64,000 nt of DNA from Corynebacterium alimapuense (GCF_003716585.1 NZ_PTJO01000001.1:62001-126000); one strand, 5' to 3'; positions 36,241 through 46,920 are shown, counted from the stretch's first letter. Notes: generated from the sequence alone by a model not told the origin. Translations and numbers: made by a program.

Positions 36241-37521
36241 CTAGGACTCCCGAATCGCCGAGGCGAACTGATCCAACCCGGCGCGAGCAGCAGTGACATT
36301 GGAGCCATTAGACAGCAGTGCGAATGAGTACACCCGGCCGGATTCGGCGGTGACTACGCCGGCCAAAGCAGACGTCGAAGTCAGGGTGCCAGTCTTGGCG
36401 CGCACCCAACCGCGGCCGGAAAGATCTTGGTAGCGGTCTGTCAATGTGCCGGAGCCGCCAGCGATCGGCAGCCCGGCCAGCATCGGGCGCAGCGTGTCAT
36501 TGGCAGCAGCATCGTGCAGGATGTCATCGAGCAAGCTCGGAGTGATGAGATTCAAGGTGCTCAGCCCGGAATTATCCGACAGCTCCACTCGGGAGGTATC
36601 AAATCCGTTCTCCTCTAAAACCTCAAGGGTGGCTTGGGTAGCTTGCGCCCCGCTAGCAGTCTCAAGATCACCGCGGTGCAGTGCCACTTCCCGACCAATG
36701 GCTTCGGCCATGACGTTATCGGAGGTCTCCAACATCTGCCCGATGCGCGCACCCAAGCTCGGGGACTCGGTGCTGGCTACTACTTCTGCATCAGCTGGAG
36801 CAACACCTTCGGCCACAGTGTCGGCCCCAACTTCTGCAGCAAGGGCACTAGCGACGTCGAGAGCTGGGGTGTGCGAACGCGGAACGTCTCCCTCGGTGTC
36901 ATCAATACGGGCGCCGTAGAGCATGGCAGGTTCGAGCGGGGCGACATAGCCACCATCGACATCTAGTGCGTCCCAACCCGGCAAGAGCAGGTCTCCGGAC
37001 CAGATAGAGGTATCAATGAGGACATTCTCTGCTGATCCGATGTCTTCTGCCAGCTCAGTAATCTGCTCGTTGCTCAGCCAGACATCTCCTGCTGCCCGGA
37101 TGACTACGGTCCCGGGTTCTTCGCCGGTGACTACCTCAGTGGTGAGCACATCTGCTAACCCAAGTTCATGGATTGCTGCGGCTGCGGTGAGGATTTTGGT
37201 GGAGCTGGCTGGCTGCAAAGGTGCATCTGGGTTGAGCTGCCACACAGTCTCCCCGGTAACGGTGTCGGTGACTTGGCCGTGCAAGGTGCCTAAATCTGGG
37301 GTCACCAGCTGATCTAGGCGTGCGGCCAACGCAGCATTATCGACGCCGTTTTCAGCATCCGCCGGGATCAACACCGGCGCGGAGTCCGCCACGCTAAAGG
37401 CAGGGTCATGGGACAGATCTGCATAGTGCTGTTGGGTCGCGACACCAATGGTTGCCACACTGGCAACCACGATCGCACCGATTACGGCGCTGACCGACCA
37501 CCACAGCTTCTTTCCACTCAT
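36241..37521 (-). CDS. dacB: D-alanyl-D-alanine carboxypeptidase/endopeptidase (DacB/PBP4 family, S13)
   Basis: 426 residues from ATG 37521. N-terminal membrane anchor ([24 protein letters not shown]) exposes the enzyme outside the cytoplasmic membrane. The S13 motifs are present: S-x-x-K in [12 protein letters not shown]-x-N in LSDNSGLS and K-T-G in AKTGTLTST. Trims or cleaves peptidoglycan stem peptides. M. tuberculosis Rv3627c occupies the same place. The frame continues upstream to 37608, overlapping the divergent ppa promoter, and is not used. Confidence 0.92.
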   Translation of the reverse strand: MSGKKLWWSVSAVIGAIVVASVATIGVATQQHYADLSHDPAFSVADSAPVLIPADAENGVDNAALAARLDQLVTPDLGTLHGQVTDTVTGETVWQLNPDAPLQPASSTKILTAAAAIHELGLADVLTTEVVTGEEPGTVVIRAAGDVWLSNEQITELAEDIGSAENVLIDTSIWSGDLLLPGWDALDVDGGYVAPLEPAMLYGARIDDTEGDVPRSHTPALDVASALAAEVGADTVAEGVAPADAEVVASTESPSLGARIGQMLETSDNVMAEAIGREVALHRGDLETASGAQATQATLEVLEENGFDTSRVELSDNSGLSTLNLITPSLLDDILHDAAANDTLRPMLAGLPIAGGSGTLTDRYQDLSGRGWVRAKTGTLTSTSALAGVVTAESGRVYSFALLSNGSNVTAARAGLDQFASAIRES

Positions 37522-37626
37522 TCTCCACAGACTACTGTCCGGACCGATGCCCGCAACGACTCGGCGCTGACAGGCGGTAAGATAGCTGTCATTCCCGCCG
37601 CATTCCATCGTTTAAGGAGACACTCC

Positions 37627-38103
37627 ATGCAGGTTGAAGTCATCGTCGAGATCCCGAAGGGCTCCCGCAACAAGTACGAGGTTGATCACGAGACCGGCCG
37701 TGTCTATCTCGACCGCTACCTGTTCACCCCGATGGCCTACCCGGCAGACTACGGCTTCATCGAGCACACCCTCGGCGAAGATGGCGATCCGATGGATGCC
37801 CTGGTGATTCTGCCGGAGCCGGTTTTCCCAGGCGTGGTAGTTAAGGCTCGCATCGTCGGTGTGTTCAAGATGACCGATGAAGCTGGCGGCGACGACAAGC
37901 TGCTGTGCGTTCTCGATGACCCGCGCTTCGAGAACTTCCAGGATATCGAGGACATCTCCGCGTTCACCCGGGATGAGATTGAGCATTTCTTCGTTCACTA
38001 CAAGGATCTCGAGCCGAACAAGGAAGTTACCGGCGCAGGCTGGGGCAACCGCGAAGAGGCCGAGCAGATCTTGGCCGACTCGATTAAGCGCTACCAGCCC
38101 TAA
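37627..38103 (+). CDS. ppa: Inorganic pyrophosphatase Ppa
   Basis: 158 residues from ATG 37627, starting [33 protein letters not shown]. Family I pyrophosphatase: [21 protein letters not shown] with the metal-binding Asp residues (DxDPxD). AAGGAGA lies 8 nt upstream. The frame upstream to 37408 is inside dacB on the other strand and is not part of the gene. Drives biosynthetic reactions by removing PPi in the cytosol. Confidence 0.95.
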   Translation: MQVEVIVEIPKGSRNKYEVDHETGRVYLDRYLFTPMAYPADYGFIEHTLGEDGDPMDALVILPEPVFPGVVVKARIVGVFKMTDEAGGDDKLLCVLDDPRFENFQDIEDISAFTRDEIEHFFVHYKDLEPNKEVTGAGWGNREEAEQILADSIKRYQP

Positions 38104-38117
38104 GTCTTTTATTGAAT

Positions 38118-38152
38118 CCGCATCACCGAGCTAGCCGGTGGTGCGGTTTTTC
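38118..38152 (+). terminator. Rho-independent terminator after ppa
   Basis: CCGCATCACCG (38118-38128) pairs with CGGTGGTGCGG (38136-38146) with one weak pair, followed by TTTTT. Confidence 0.8.
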
Positions 38153-38274
38153 GCTGTATGGGGGCAATAACAGGCAGGCCCTACCCACCGCTTGACTCAA
38201 GTGAATATAATTTTCAGCAGGGCGAAATCTCCGCGAACGCCATCCCCACCACGCCGAATAGAAGGATCATTGCC

Positions 38275-38568
38275 ATGAAATCTGTCACTGTCCAGCAAGT
38301 GCCCGCCAATGCTCAGCTGATCGACGTCCGTGAGGCCGATGAGTACGCCGCCGACCATGCCGCTGGGGCAAAGTTGCTCCCCTTGTCAGAGTTCGTGGGT
38401 CGAGTCCACGAGATTGATCCGGATCAGGATATTTATGTGATCTGCCGGTCCGGTGGCCGCTCGGCCCAGGCATGCAGCTACCTGGAGCAATCCCGCGGCT
38501 TCGACACCATCAACGTCGAGGGGGGCACCGACGCATGGCGCGCAGCTGGCCTGCCGATGGAATCTTGA
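38275..38568 (+). CDS. Single-domain rhodanese-like sulfurtransferase
   Basis: 97 residues from ATG 38275. One rhodanese domain with the active-site loop CRSGGRS (Cys about residue 63), LIDVREADEYAADHAAGA near 17-35 and the EGGTDAW end motif. It can carry a persulfide for sulfur transfer or cyanide detoxification. The upstream gap has TATAAT at ~38205. The upstream in-frame extension to 38158 lies in the ppa terminator area and is not used. Confidence 0.85.
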   Translation: MKSVTVQQVPANAQLIDVREADEYAADHAAGAKLLPLSEFVGRVHEIDPDQDIYVICRSGGRSAQACSYLEQSRGFDTINVEGGTDAWRAAGLPMES

Positions 38569-38645
38569 TAGCGAGACCCGCTAAAAATTAGTGGGAGATC
38601 GCCCATGATTTAACCTTTCTATCGTATGCGGCTACCATTAGAGGC

Positions 38646-39152
38646 ATGTCTGACAAGGTTGATGCCCCCAATGGAGCCGATGCGGTTCCCACCACTTTGC
38701 TCGAATCCCCTAGCTTCCAGCTCGAACGGCTTCGCCGTCGCACCCGCGATGAAGTAGAGGCCGCTCTTGCCACCCACGAGACCACCCTGCGGGAATACTG
38801 GGTACTCACCTGCGTTATTGATCGGGATGCAGCCTCCCAGTCCGCGCTCTCTGAGCTGCTCGGGATCGATGCTTCGGACATGGTCCGATTGATCGATTCG
38901 CTGGAGAAGCGTGGCTGGGCCAAGCGCGAGCGTGATCCACGAGATCGCCGCCGCCAGATTGTCTCCGCCACGAAAAAGGGCGCTAAAACGCACTCCACGC
39001 TGGCTGAATTGGTCGCCGAAGCCGAGCATGACGCGCTCGATGAATCATCGAAGAAGCAGCTCAAGCATCTACGCAAGCTCACCGTGGCCGTTTTAACCAC
39101 TGAGCATCCAGATGGCGACGACTCCGATACCCACCAGCTCAAGGGGGCCTGA
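38646..39152 (+). CDS. MarR-family transcriptional regulator
   Basis: 168 residues. Winged helix: REYWVLTCVIDRDAASQSALSELLGIDASDMVRLIDSLEKRGWAKRERDPRDRRRQIVSAT, with the typical Asp-Arg-Arg wing. TACCAT lies 7 nt before the ATG, a weaker -10 that would make it leaderless, although AGAGG could also serve as ribosome site. It ends 6 bp before the Pls-type gene, so it may regulate it; the ligand is unknown. Confidence 0.88.
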   Translation: MSDKVDAPNGADAVPTTLLESPSFQLERLRRRTRDEVEAALATHETTLREYWVLTCVIDRDAASQSALSELLGIDASDMVRLIDSLEKRGWAKRERDPRDRRRQIVSATKKGAKTHSTLAELVAEAEHDALDESSKKQLKHLRKLTVAVLTTEHPDGDDSDTHQLKGA

Positions 39153-39158
39153 TTTATA

Positions 39159-42100
39159 GTGTCCCTGCATAATGTTCCGCGCCAGTATCTGCGCGCGGGA
39201 GAAGCCCCTGCCAAGCGCACGCTCTACGAGATACTCGCGGCCACCGCGGCTGAGCACCCCGAGGCCGCTGCCATCGACGATGGCGAGATCCTCACCTATG
39301 CCGAGCTCATGGAGGAGGTCCACGCCTGGGCCGTGGAGCTGCACCGAAACGGTATTCGCCGCGGTGACCGCATCGGCATCCGGATGCCCTCTGGTACTCG
39401 CGATCTCTATATTGCGATCTTATCGACGATCGCGGCTGGCGCAGCCTATGTGCCCGTCGATGCCGATGACCCAGATGAGCGCGCCGAAATGGTCTTCGGT
39501 GAAGCTCATATCAACGGCGTATTCACCGCCGAGGGCTTTCGAATGCTGGCCCCTCGCCCCGGCGGGGATAACCGGCGCCCCATGCTCGATGACATCGCCT
39601 GGATTATTTTCACCTCCGGCTCTACCGGCAAGCCTAAGGGCGTGGCCGTGAGCCACCGATCGGCGGCTGCCTTTGTCGATGCCGAGGCACAGCTGTTCTT
39701 GGTCAACTCCCCCGGCGGCCCGCTGGGCCCAGATGATCGAGTGCTCGCTGGTCTTTCGGTAGCCTTCGATGCCAGTTGCGAAGAGATGTGGCTGGCCTGG
39801 GGCCACGGTGCTTGTTTGGTACCAGCGCCTCGGTCGCTAGTGCGCTCCGGCATGGACCTTGGCCCTTGGCTAATTCGCCGGGACATTACTGCCGTATCCA
39901 CGGTCCCAACACTGGCTGGCCTGTGGCCGGCCGAAGCCCTCGATAACGTCCGGCTACTCATTGTCGGTGGCGAGGCTTGCTCCCAAGAGTTGGTAGAGCG
40001 CCTTGCCACTGAAGATCGTGAGATGTGGAATACCTACGGCCCCACTGAGGCAACCGTCGTAGCTTCCGCTGCTCAATTGCATCCTTCCCGGCCGGTAGGC
40101 ATCGGCCTACCGCTGGCAGGCTGGGACCTCATCGTGGTTGATACCGAGGGGCAGCCAGTCGAAGTGGGCGAAGTAGGCGAGCTCGTCATCGGCGGCGTCG
40201 GCCTGGCTCGTTATCTCGACCCCGCCAAAGACGCGGAGAAATACGCTCCGCTACCCACCGTTGGCTGGTCACGTGCTTATCGCTCCGGAGATCATGTGCG
40301 GTTGGAAGAAGATGGCCTATATTTCGTCGGCCGCGTCGACGATCAGGTCAAAATCGGCGGCCGACGCATCGAACTCGGTGAGGTGGAGTCCAACGTCGCT
40401 TCCCTGCCCAATGTCTATAACTCGGCAGTAGCGGTACAAACCACTGGGGCGGACCAGAAAGTCCTCGTCGGATACGTTTCCTTGGATGACCCGACCGTGG
40501 GCTTTGACCACGACACAGCCCATGCACACCTGGCAGAGACCATGCCCGCAGCACTGGTTCCCCGCATCGCAGTGCTGGATGAATTACCCATCCGTACCTC
40601 TGGCAAAGTGGACAAAAAGGCTCTGCCTTGGCCACTGCCCGGAGTCGGAGTGGAAGCCACCGGCCTCTCCTCGACCGAGAACTGGCTCGCTGAGCTGTGG
40701 GTTGACGTGCTCGGCACCTCGGTATCCGATGCCGACGCCGACTTTTTCTCCCTCGGCGGCACATCTTTGGCAGCGGCGACCCTGGTAGGACGCATCCGCG
40801 ATCAAGTCCCCACCGTGGCCGTGCGTGACCTCTACGATCATCCGCGCCTTGGTGCATTGGCCGAAACGGTCGAAGCCATTGCCAGCTCTTCTGGAGTTTC
40901 GCTAGACGATGCCACTCCCACCCCAACCCGCGAGGTGAGCTCAGTTGGAGCGGGCACCCGCGTGGCTCAAGTCGGCATCCAGGTGCTCACCATGACGCTG
41001 ACCGCCACTAGCTGGCTGGCCTGGTTGCTTTTGGGCGGAAACCTCGCCGATTTGGCTGGAGTTGAGTGGGCTGTTCACACCCCGTGGTGGATAGTCATTG
41101 CCCTGGTAGTCATCTTTGCCACCCCGATCGGACGTCTGCCCATCGGCGCGCTCGGCGCTCGCCTCCTGACCGCCAGAATTGCTCCTGGCGACTATCGCCG
41201 AGGTGGTAGCACTCACCTGCGCATCTGGGCCGCTGAACGCTGGGCCGATGCCTCCGGATCCAGGTCTATCGCCGGAGCCACCTGGGTTAACTACTATGCC
41301 CGCATCCTGGGTGTGTCCGTAGGCAAAGAAGTTGACTTGCATTCCCTGCCCCCAGTAACTGGACTGCTCACCCTCGGCTCTCATGCCTCTATTGAGCCCG
41401 AAGTGGATCTATCCGGCTATTGGGTCGACGGAGACATTGTGCATGTCGGAGCAATCGAGATCGGCGAATCTGCCCGCGTGGGCACCCGATCCACCCTGCT
41501 GCCCGGTGCTGTTATTGGCGCCGATGCTCATGTCGAGGCTGGTTCAACGGTTACCGCTGCCAAACCAATCAAAGCCCGCGCACGGTGGTCTGGCTCCCCG
41601 GCGGTCAAGGTTGGCCGCTCCAAGCACCGCTTCCCTGAGGAACACCCACATCGCCGTTCCCGCTGGGTACCTATCTATGGGTTCACCTCTATCCTGTTGA
41701 GCTTGCACCCATTGCTATCGATCGCACTGGGCGCAGCCATCGTTATCAGCCTCATTGAAGCCACCGGCGGAAACCCCATGCTCGGCGCAGTAGTCTTTGC
41801 CCCACTCGGCGGACTAGTGGCCTTTGCCGCCTACCTGCTGGGCACCTGGTTCGGAGTTCGCCTGCTTTCCATCGGACTCAAACCGGGAGTGACCCCGGTG
41901 CGTTCGCTACAAGGCTGGCGTCTGTGGGCCATCGAGCGATTGATGGACGATGCCCGCACCTACCTCTTCCCGCTTTATGCCAGCCAGCTCACCCCGGTGT
42001 GGCTGCGCAGCTTGGGAGCCAAAATTGGCAAGGACGTGGAGATTTCCACCGCCGTCATGATCCCCACCCTCACCGAAGTTCGCGATGGCGCGTTCTTGGC

Positions 42101-43043
42101 CGATGACACGATGATCGGCGGCTACGAGCTCGGCGGTGGCTGGATGGTCACCGGGGAAACCCGCGTGGGCAAGCGAAGCTTCATTGGCAACTCCGGCATT
42201 ACCGGACCAGGCCGCAAACTGGCCAAAAACTCGCTAGTTGCGGTGCTTTCCTCCACTCCGAAAAAGGCCAAATCTAATTCCAACTGGTGGGGCTCCCCAC
42301 CTGAGCGAATGCGTCGAGTACAGGTCAAAGCCGATGGTGGCGAGGCCTTGACCTACCACCCGGGCAGAAAGCCAAAGATTTTCCGCGGGATCATCGAAAC
42401 CATGCGCCTGTTGGCCCCGCTAACTTCAGCGATGCTGCTGGCTGGATCTTTGGCTACCTTGCAGTACTTGGTGGTTCAGGTGGGAATATGGGCAGCGTGG
42501 CTGCTCGGCGGACTGATATTGATGGCCGCTGGACTGATCGCCATGGGACTAACCGTGGTGGTCAAGTGGTTCTGCGTTGGCCGCCATCAGCCAGGCGATC
42601 ATCCCCTGTGGTCAGAGTTTGTCTGGCTCAATGAGCTCCAAGACGCCTTCGTCGAATCTGTTGCTGGCCCGTGGTTCCTCATCCCGAACCTCGGCTCCGG
42701 GGAGCTGAATGTGGCGTTGCGTGCGCTGGGTGTGAAGATTGGCCGTGGCGCCTGGATCGAGTCCTATTGGTTCCCCGAAACAGACCTGTGTGCCGTCGGG
42801 GCTGGGGCCACCGTTGGTCCTGGCACTGTCGTCCAGACCCACTTGTTCCAGGATCGCGTGATGAGCCTGGATACCGTGACCATCGGCGCCGGGGCTACCT
42901 TGGCTGCACATTCCGTGGCACTTCCCGCTGCAAACCTGGGCGATGGTGCAACCGTGGCACCTGGTTCCCTAGTCATGCGCGGCGACAAGGTTCCCGCCAA
43001 CACCTACTGGCAGGGCAACCCGATCGAGCCGTGGAAGGGCTAG
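39159..43043 (+). CDS. Pls/PosA-type NRPS-like membrane protein (A-T plus membrane LbH domains)
   Basis: 1294 residues from GTG 39159. An adenylation domain spans about residues 20-500, with the core motif IIFTSGSTGKPKG near 150, a later YSGDHVR/DDQVKIGGRRIELGE segment near 375-410, and K in GKVDKKALP near 485. A carrier domain follows at ~515-590 with LGGTS, phosphopantetheine site Ser536. Then several membrane segments alternate with three hexapeptide-repeat (left-handed beta-helix) regions, e.g. GTRSTLLPGAVIGADAHVEAG. This is the architecture of epsilon-poly-lysine synthetase-type and PosA-type proteins. An amino acid is loaded and probably joined at the membrane. No condensation domain is seen. 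Product unknown. Confidence 0.82.
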   Translation: MSLHNVPRQYLRAGEAPAKRTLYEILAATAAEHPEAAAIDDGEILTYAELMEEVHAWAVELHRNGIRRGDRIGIRMPSGTRDLYIAILSTIAAGAAYVPVDADDPDERAEMVFGEAHINGVFTAEGFRMLAPRPGGDNRRPMLDDIAWIIFTSGSTGKPKGVAVSHRSAAAFVDAEAQLFLVNSPGGPLGPDDRVLAGLSVAFDASCEEMWLAWGHGACLVPAPRSLVRSGMDLGPWLIRRDITAVSTVPTLAGLWPAEALDNVRLLIVGGEACSQELVERLATEDREMWNTYGPTEATVVASAAQLHPSRPVGIGLPLAGWDLIVVDTEGQPVEVGEVGELVIGGVGLARYLDPAKDAEKYAPLPTVGWSRAYRSGDHVRLEEDGLYFVGRVDDQVKIGGRRIELGEVESNVASLPNVYNSAVAVQTTGADQKVLVGYVSLDDPTVGFDHDTAHAHLAETMPAALVPRIAVLDELPIRTSGKVDKKALPWPLPGVGVEATGLSSTENWLAELWVDVLGTSVSDADADFFSLGGTSLAAATLVGRIRDQVPTVAVRDLYDHPRLGALAETVEAIASSSGVSLDDATPTPTREVSSVGAGTRVAQVGIQVLTMTLTATSWLAWLLLGGNLADLAGVEWAVHTPWWIVIALVVIFATPIGRLPIGALGARLLTARIAPGDYRRGGSTHLRIWAAERWADASGSRSIAGATWVNYYARILGVSVGKEVDLHSLPPVTGLLTLGSHASIEPEVDLSGYWVDGDIVHVGAIEIGESARVGTRSTLLPGAVIGADAHVEAGSTVTAAKPIKARARWSGSPAVKVGRSKHRFPEEHPHRRSRWVPIYGFTSILLSLHPLLSIALGAAIVISLIEATGGNPMLGAVVFAPLGGLVAFAAYLLGTWFGVRLLSIGLKPGVTPVRSLQGWRLWAIERLMDDARTYLFPLYASQLTPVWLRSLGAKIGKDVEISTAVMIPTLTEVRDGAFLADDTMIGGYELGGGWMVTGETRVGKRSFIGNSGITGPGRKLAKNSLVAVLSSTPKKAKSNSNWWGSPPERMRRVQVKADGGEALTYHPGRKPKIFRGIIETMRLLAPLTSAMLLAGSLATLQYLVVQVGIWAAWLLGGLILMAAGLIAMGLTVVVKWFCVGRHQPGDHPLWSEFVWLNELQDAFVESVAGPWFLIPNLGSGELNVALRALGVKIGRGAWIESYWFPETDLCAVGAGATVGPGTVVQTHLFQDRVMSLDTVTIGAGATLAAHSVALPAANLGDGATVAPGSLVMRGDKVPANTYWQGNPIEPWKG

Positions 43044-43067
43044 AGATTTAGTACTCTAGGCAAGCTA

Positions 43068-43111
43068 AAAGACCTTCTCTCCCCGAATGATTCTGGGGAG
43101 AGAAGGTCTTT
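43068..43111. terminator. Bidirectional terminator between the Pls-type gene and ppk2
   Basis: A 17-bp perfect stem (43068-43084 with 43095-43111, AAAGACC...GGTCTTT) with a 10-nt loop. It serves the convergent genes on both sides. Confidence 0.88.
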
Positions 43112-43132
43112 GTCATTGGCTAAGCAAGAAGC

Positions 43133-44032
43133 CTAATCACCAATCTGATCACGGCCGCGCAGCACGATCAGCGGATCCGGCTCTCCGACCAGCTCGTGGT
43201 CTTTGTTGGTGTATTCAAACTTGGAGAGGATGTAGCGCATGGCATTAATGCGGGCGCACTTTTTGTCATTCGACTTGATGGTGATCCACGGCGACTCATC
43301 AGTGTCGGTGTAGCGGAACTGCTCTTCCTTAGCGCGGGTGTAGTCATCCCAGCGATCCAGGGAGGCCAAGTCCATCGGGGAAAGCTTCCACTGGCGAACC
43401 GGGTCAACCTGACGGATAGCAAAGCGCGTGCGCTGTTCCTTGCGAGTAACCGAGAACCAGAACTTGGTCAACGAGATGCCCGATCCCAGCAGCATATTCT
43501 CCAGCATCGGAACTTCGCGGAGGAACTCAGCGTGTTGGGATTCAGTACAAAAACCCATTACGCGCTCGACTCCGGAGCGGTTATACCAAGAACGGTCAAA
43601 GAATACGATCTCGCCGGCAGACGGCAGGTTGGCAATATAGCGCTGGAAGTACCACGACGTGGATTCCCGCGGGGAGGGCTTTTCGAGGGCGATGGTACGA
43701 GCGCCACGAGGGTTAAGGTGCTCATTGAAACGCTTGATGGTGCCGCCTTTACCAGCGGCGTCTCGCCCTTCAAAGAGGATGATGTGGCGCTGACCAGTTT
43801 CTTTGGTCCAGTTCTGCCATTTCAACAGTTCGATCTGGAGACCACGCTTGGTCTTTTCATACTCATCGCGGGTCATGCGCTCCTGGTAAGGATAGTTCTC
43901 CCGCCAAGTCTCAATTGCGGTGCCATCCGGGCGCAAAAGTACCGGATCATCTTCATCAGAGTCGTCTACGACGTAGCCTTCAGTTTTCGCCAGATCAATG
44001 ACGGGTAGTTCGTCGTCTTTATGGTCAGCCAT
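43133..44032 (-). CDS. ppk2: Polyphosphate kinase 2 (PPK2)
   Basis: 299 residues. Walker A-type EGRDAAGKGGT (residues 88-98), Walker B region IVFFDRSWYNRSGVERV, lid region NLPSAGEIV and C-terminal KSNDKKCARINAMRYIL; a single PPK2 domain. Makes or uses polyphosphate with nucleotides, usually GTP/GDP or ATP/ADP. In C. glutamicum a PPK2 gene lies beside the porA/porH and groEL genes in the same order. TAGGAT (44045-44040) is 7 nt before the ATG, so it is predicted leaderless. Confidence 0.94.
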   Translation of the reverse strand: MADHKDDELPVIDLAKTEGYVVDDSDEDDPVLLRPDGTAIETWRENYPYQERMTRDEYEKTKRGLQIELLKWQNWTKETGQRHIILFEGRDAAGKGGTIKRFNEHLNPRGARTIALEKPSPRESTSWYFQRYIANLPSAGEIVFFDRSWYNRSGVERVMGFCTESQHAEFLREVPMLENMLLGSGISLTKFWFSVTRKEQRTRFAIRQVDPVRQWKLSPMDLASLDRWDDYTRAKEEQFRYTDTDESPWITIKSNDKKCARINAMRYILSKFEYTNKDHELVGEPDPLIVLRGRDQIGD

Positions 44033-44039
44033 AGCCCTA

Positions 44040-44045
44040 ATCCTA
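44040..44045 (-). promoter_or_regulatory. Leaderless ppk2 promoter, -10 TAGGAT
   Basis: TAGGAT reads 44045-44040 on the minus strand, then TAGGGCT (7 nt) and ATG 44032. Confidence 0.5.
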
Positions 44046-44131
44046 GCCGTTAACCCCCACTAAGTCTCAGCGTGCAGAGCAGTCAGTTCACCACCCCCGA
44101 TTCGCGGGATCTACTCCACCTAGAAACGCCA

Positions 44132-44161
44132 AAAATCCCGACCCCTAGGGGTCGGGATTTT
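44132..44161. terminator. Perfect 30-bp palindromic terminator after porA
   Basis: The two halves are exact complements: AAAATCCCGACCCC is followed by TAGGGGTCGGGATTTT. The AAAA/TTTT ends give a U-run on either strand. It ends porHA transcription from the right. Confidence 0.85.
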
Positions 44162-44205
44162 CGAAGCAACCGGGATTAACCCAGCCAACTAGCGTGGTCT
44201 GGCAA

Positions 44206-44310
44206 TTAGCCGAGAACGCTGAGGATATCGACGATGCCACCGATGAAATCGATGATCGGGTTGACGACATCGGAGATGATTGTGAAGTTGGAGGAAAGAA
44301 CTGCGCTCAT
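44206..44310 (-). CDS. porA: PorA-like mini-porin of the outer (myco)membrane
   Basis: 34 residues, too short for most gene finders: MSAVLSSNFTIISDVVNPII then DFIGGIVDILSVLG. An amphipathic, signal-peptide-free helix of the same type as C. glutamicum PorA (45 residues, ending in a similar ...LLG). TAGGAGT gives a ribosome site 7 nt before ATG 44310. It follows porH on the same strand, beside groEL2 and ppk2, as in C. glutamicum, where PorA and PorH form one channel in the mycolic-acid outer membrane. PorA there is modified with mycolate on serine; several Ser are present here. Confidence 0.72.
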   Translation of the reverse strand: MSAVLSSNFTIISDVVNPIIDFIGGIVDILSVLG

Positions 44311-44364
44311 GGTGAGACTCCTAGTTTAGTTGAGAAGAGATTTAACGAAAGGGGAGAAAAGCTA

Positions 44365-44387
44365 TCCCGAGTCAAAGACCCGGGATC
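44365..44387 (-). terminator. Weak hairpin between porH and porA
   Basis: ATCCCGAGT (44365-44373) pairs with ACCCGGGAT (44379-44387) around a 5-nt loop, with one G-T pair. A pyrimidine-rich stretch follows on the minus strand. It could lower porA relative to porH transcript level or act as an RNA-end stabiliser. Confidence 0.5.
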
Positions 44388-44395
44388 CTCAGTTC

Positions 44396-44587
44396 TTACT
44401 TGGAGGAAATGTCACCGATGGTGGAACCGGTGAAGATGCCCTCAATGGAGGAGAGCTCGTCGATGGCGGCGTCGGTGCCCTTGTCGGCGTTGCCGAAGAG
44501 ATCCTGCAGGCCGCCGACGATTGCGTCGATGCCACCGAAAACGGTGCTGAAGTCTTCGAACTGAGCGATCAGGGTAGCGATATCCAT
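44396..44587 (-). CDS. porH: PorH-like mini-porin of the outer (myco)membrane
   Basis: 63 residues, MDIATLIAQFEDFSTVFGGI followed by DAIVGGLQDLFGNADKGTD and an acidic tail. No signal peptide; acidic amphipathic helix, as in C. glutamicum PorH (57 residues, MDLSLLK...). AAGGAG is 7 nt before the ATG. It is encoded upstream of porA and downstream of groEL2. Together they would form an outer-membrane channel for ions and small solutes. The long AU-rich leader carries two hairpins. Confidence 0.8.
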   Translation of the reverse strand: MDIATLIAQFEDFSTVFGGIDAIVGGLQDLFGNADKGTDAAIDELSSIEGIFTGSTIGDISSK

Positions 44588-44608
44588 GAAAATCTCCTTG
44601 GTTAGAAT

Positions 44609-44622
44609 CCAGCACGTGCTGG
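44609..44622. repeat. 14-bp palindrome in the porH leader
   Basis: CCAGCACGTGCTGG is a perfect palindrome, just upstream of the porH ribosome site. It can form an RNA hairpin or bind a dimeric protein. Confidence 0.6.
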
Positions 44623-44639
44623 CAGGCTTTAGATTGTAT

Positions 44640-44660
44640 GACGCTCTACTAGAGAGCGTC
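44640..44660 (-). promoter_or_regulatory. 8-bp stem-loop in the porH leader
   Basis: GACGCTCT (44640-44647) pairs perfectly with AGAGCGTC (44653-44660) around ACTAG. It is 53 nt upstream of the porH ATG and likely near the mRNA 5' end, where it may protect the transcript. Confidence 0.5.
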
Positions 44661-44956
44661 GCGGGATTTATTTTGTCATATTTTCTACACAGGTCAAGAG
44701 GAGAATTTAAATAAGAGAAGACTCATGCATTTTCAGATCGTTATCCGATCGAGACAGAATCTTTCCCAAAATGATTCCGAACTATCTTGCCTGACCTGCA
44801 AAAAGCGTAATATTTAGATCAACATTCCATAGCTATCACGGTACCGATATTCAATAATTTGCCCAGGGCCATCTATCCTGAATTGCTTCAAAAATGTGTT
44901 CTATGACACATCTTTGAACTTGCTAGAATTTGCCATTTCCTGCCCCAGGAGACAAC
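44661..44956. other. AT-rich regulatory region upstream of porH
   Basis: About 300 bp without genes, clearly richer in A and T than the flanking genes. TTGACC near 44695 (minus strand) followed by AT-rich sequence is a candidate porH promoter. ATGTGT-N6-ACACAT at 44894-44911 is a perfect inverted repeat with the arm spacing of CRP/GlxR-type operators, although the arms read TGTGT instead of TGTGA. Confidence 0.45.
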
Positions 44957-45005
44957 AAAGACCGTCCAGTTTCCTATGTGAAAAACAGGAAACTGGACGG
45001 TCTTT
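44957..45005. terminator. Strong terminator after groEL2
   Basis: A 19-bp perfect stem (44957-44975 with 44987-45005, arms beginning AAAGACCGTCC and ending GGACGGTCTTT) around an 11-nt loop. Confidence 0.9.
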
Positions 45006-45053
45006 TCTAGCGACCATAATCGGCCGAGCGAAGAGCTATCGAGAGAGTGTCTC

Positions 45054-46814
<1,761 letters not shown>

Positions 46815-46825
46815 TCATCGTTTTC

Positions 46826-46850
46826 TGGCACTCAAAGTATTCGAGTGCTA
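46826..46850. promoter_or_regulatory. CIRCE operator (HrcA binding site) for groEL2
   Basis: TGGCACTC (46826-46833), 9-bp spacer, GAGTGCTA (46843-46850); on the minus strand this reads TAGCACTC-N9-GAGTGCCA, matching the consensus TTAGCACTC-N9-GAGTGCTAA closely. It lies ~120 bp upstream of the groEL2 ATG. Confidence 0.9.
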
Positions 46851-46920
46851 GGTCCGTTCTAGCAGTCGAGACCGTCGAGTGCAAGACATGATCTTGCCAC
46901 CGGCGGTAACGTAAGTTCCC

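Noticed and set aside
44724..44820. Short plus-strand ATG frame (MHFQIVIRSRQN...) in the porH upstream region
   Set aside because: About 30 codons, no family resemblance. It reads against the porin genes inside a clear regulatory stretch.
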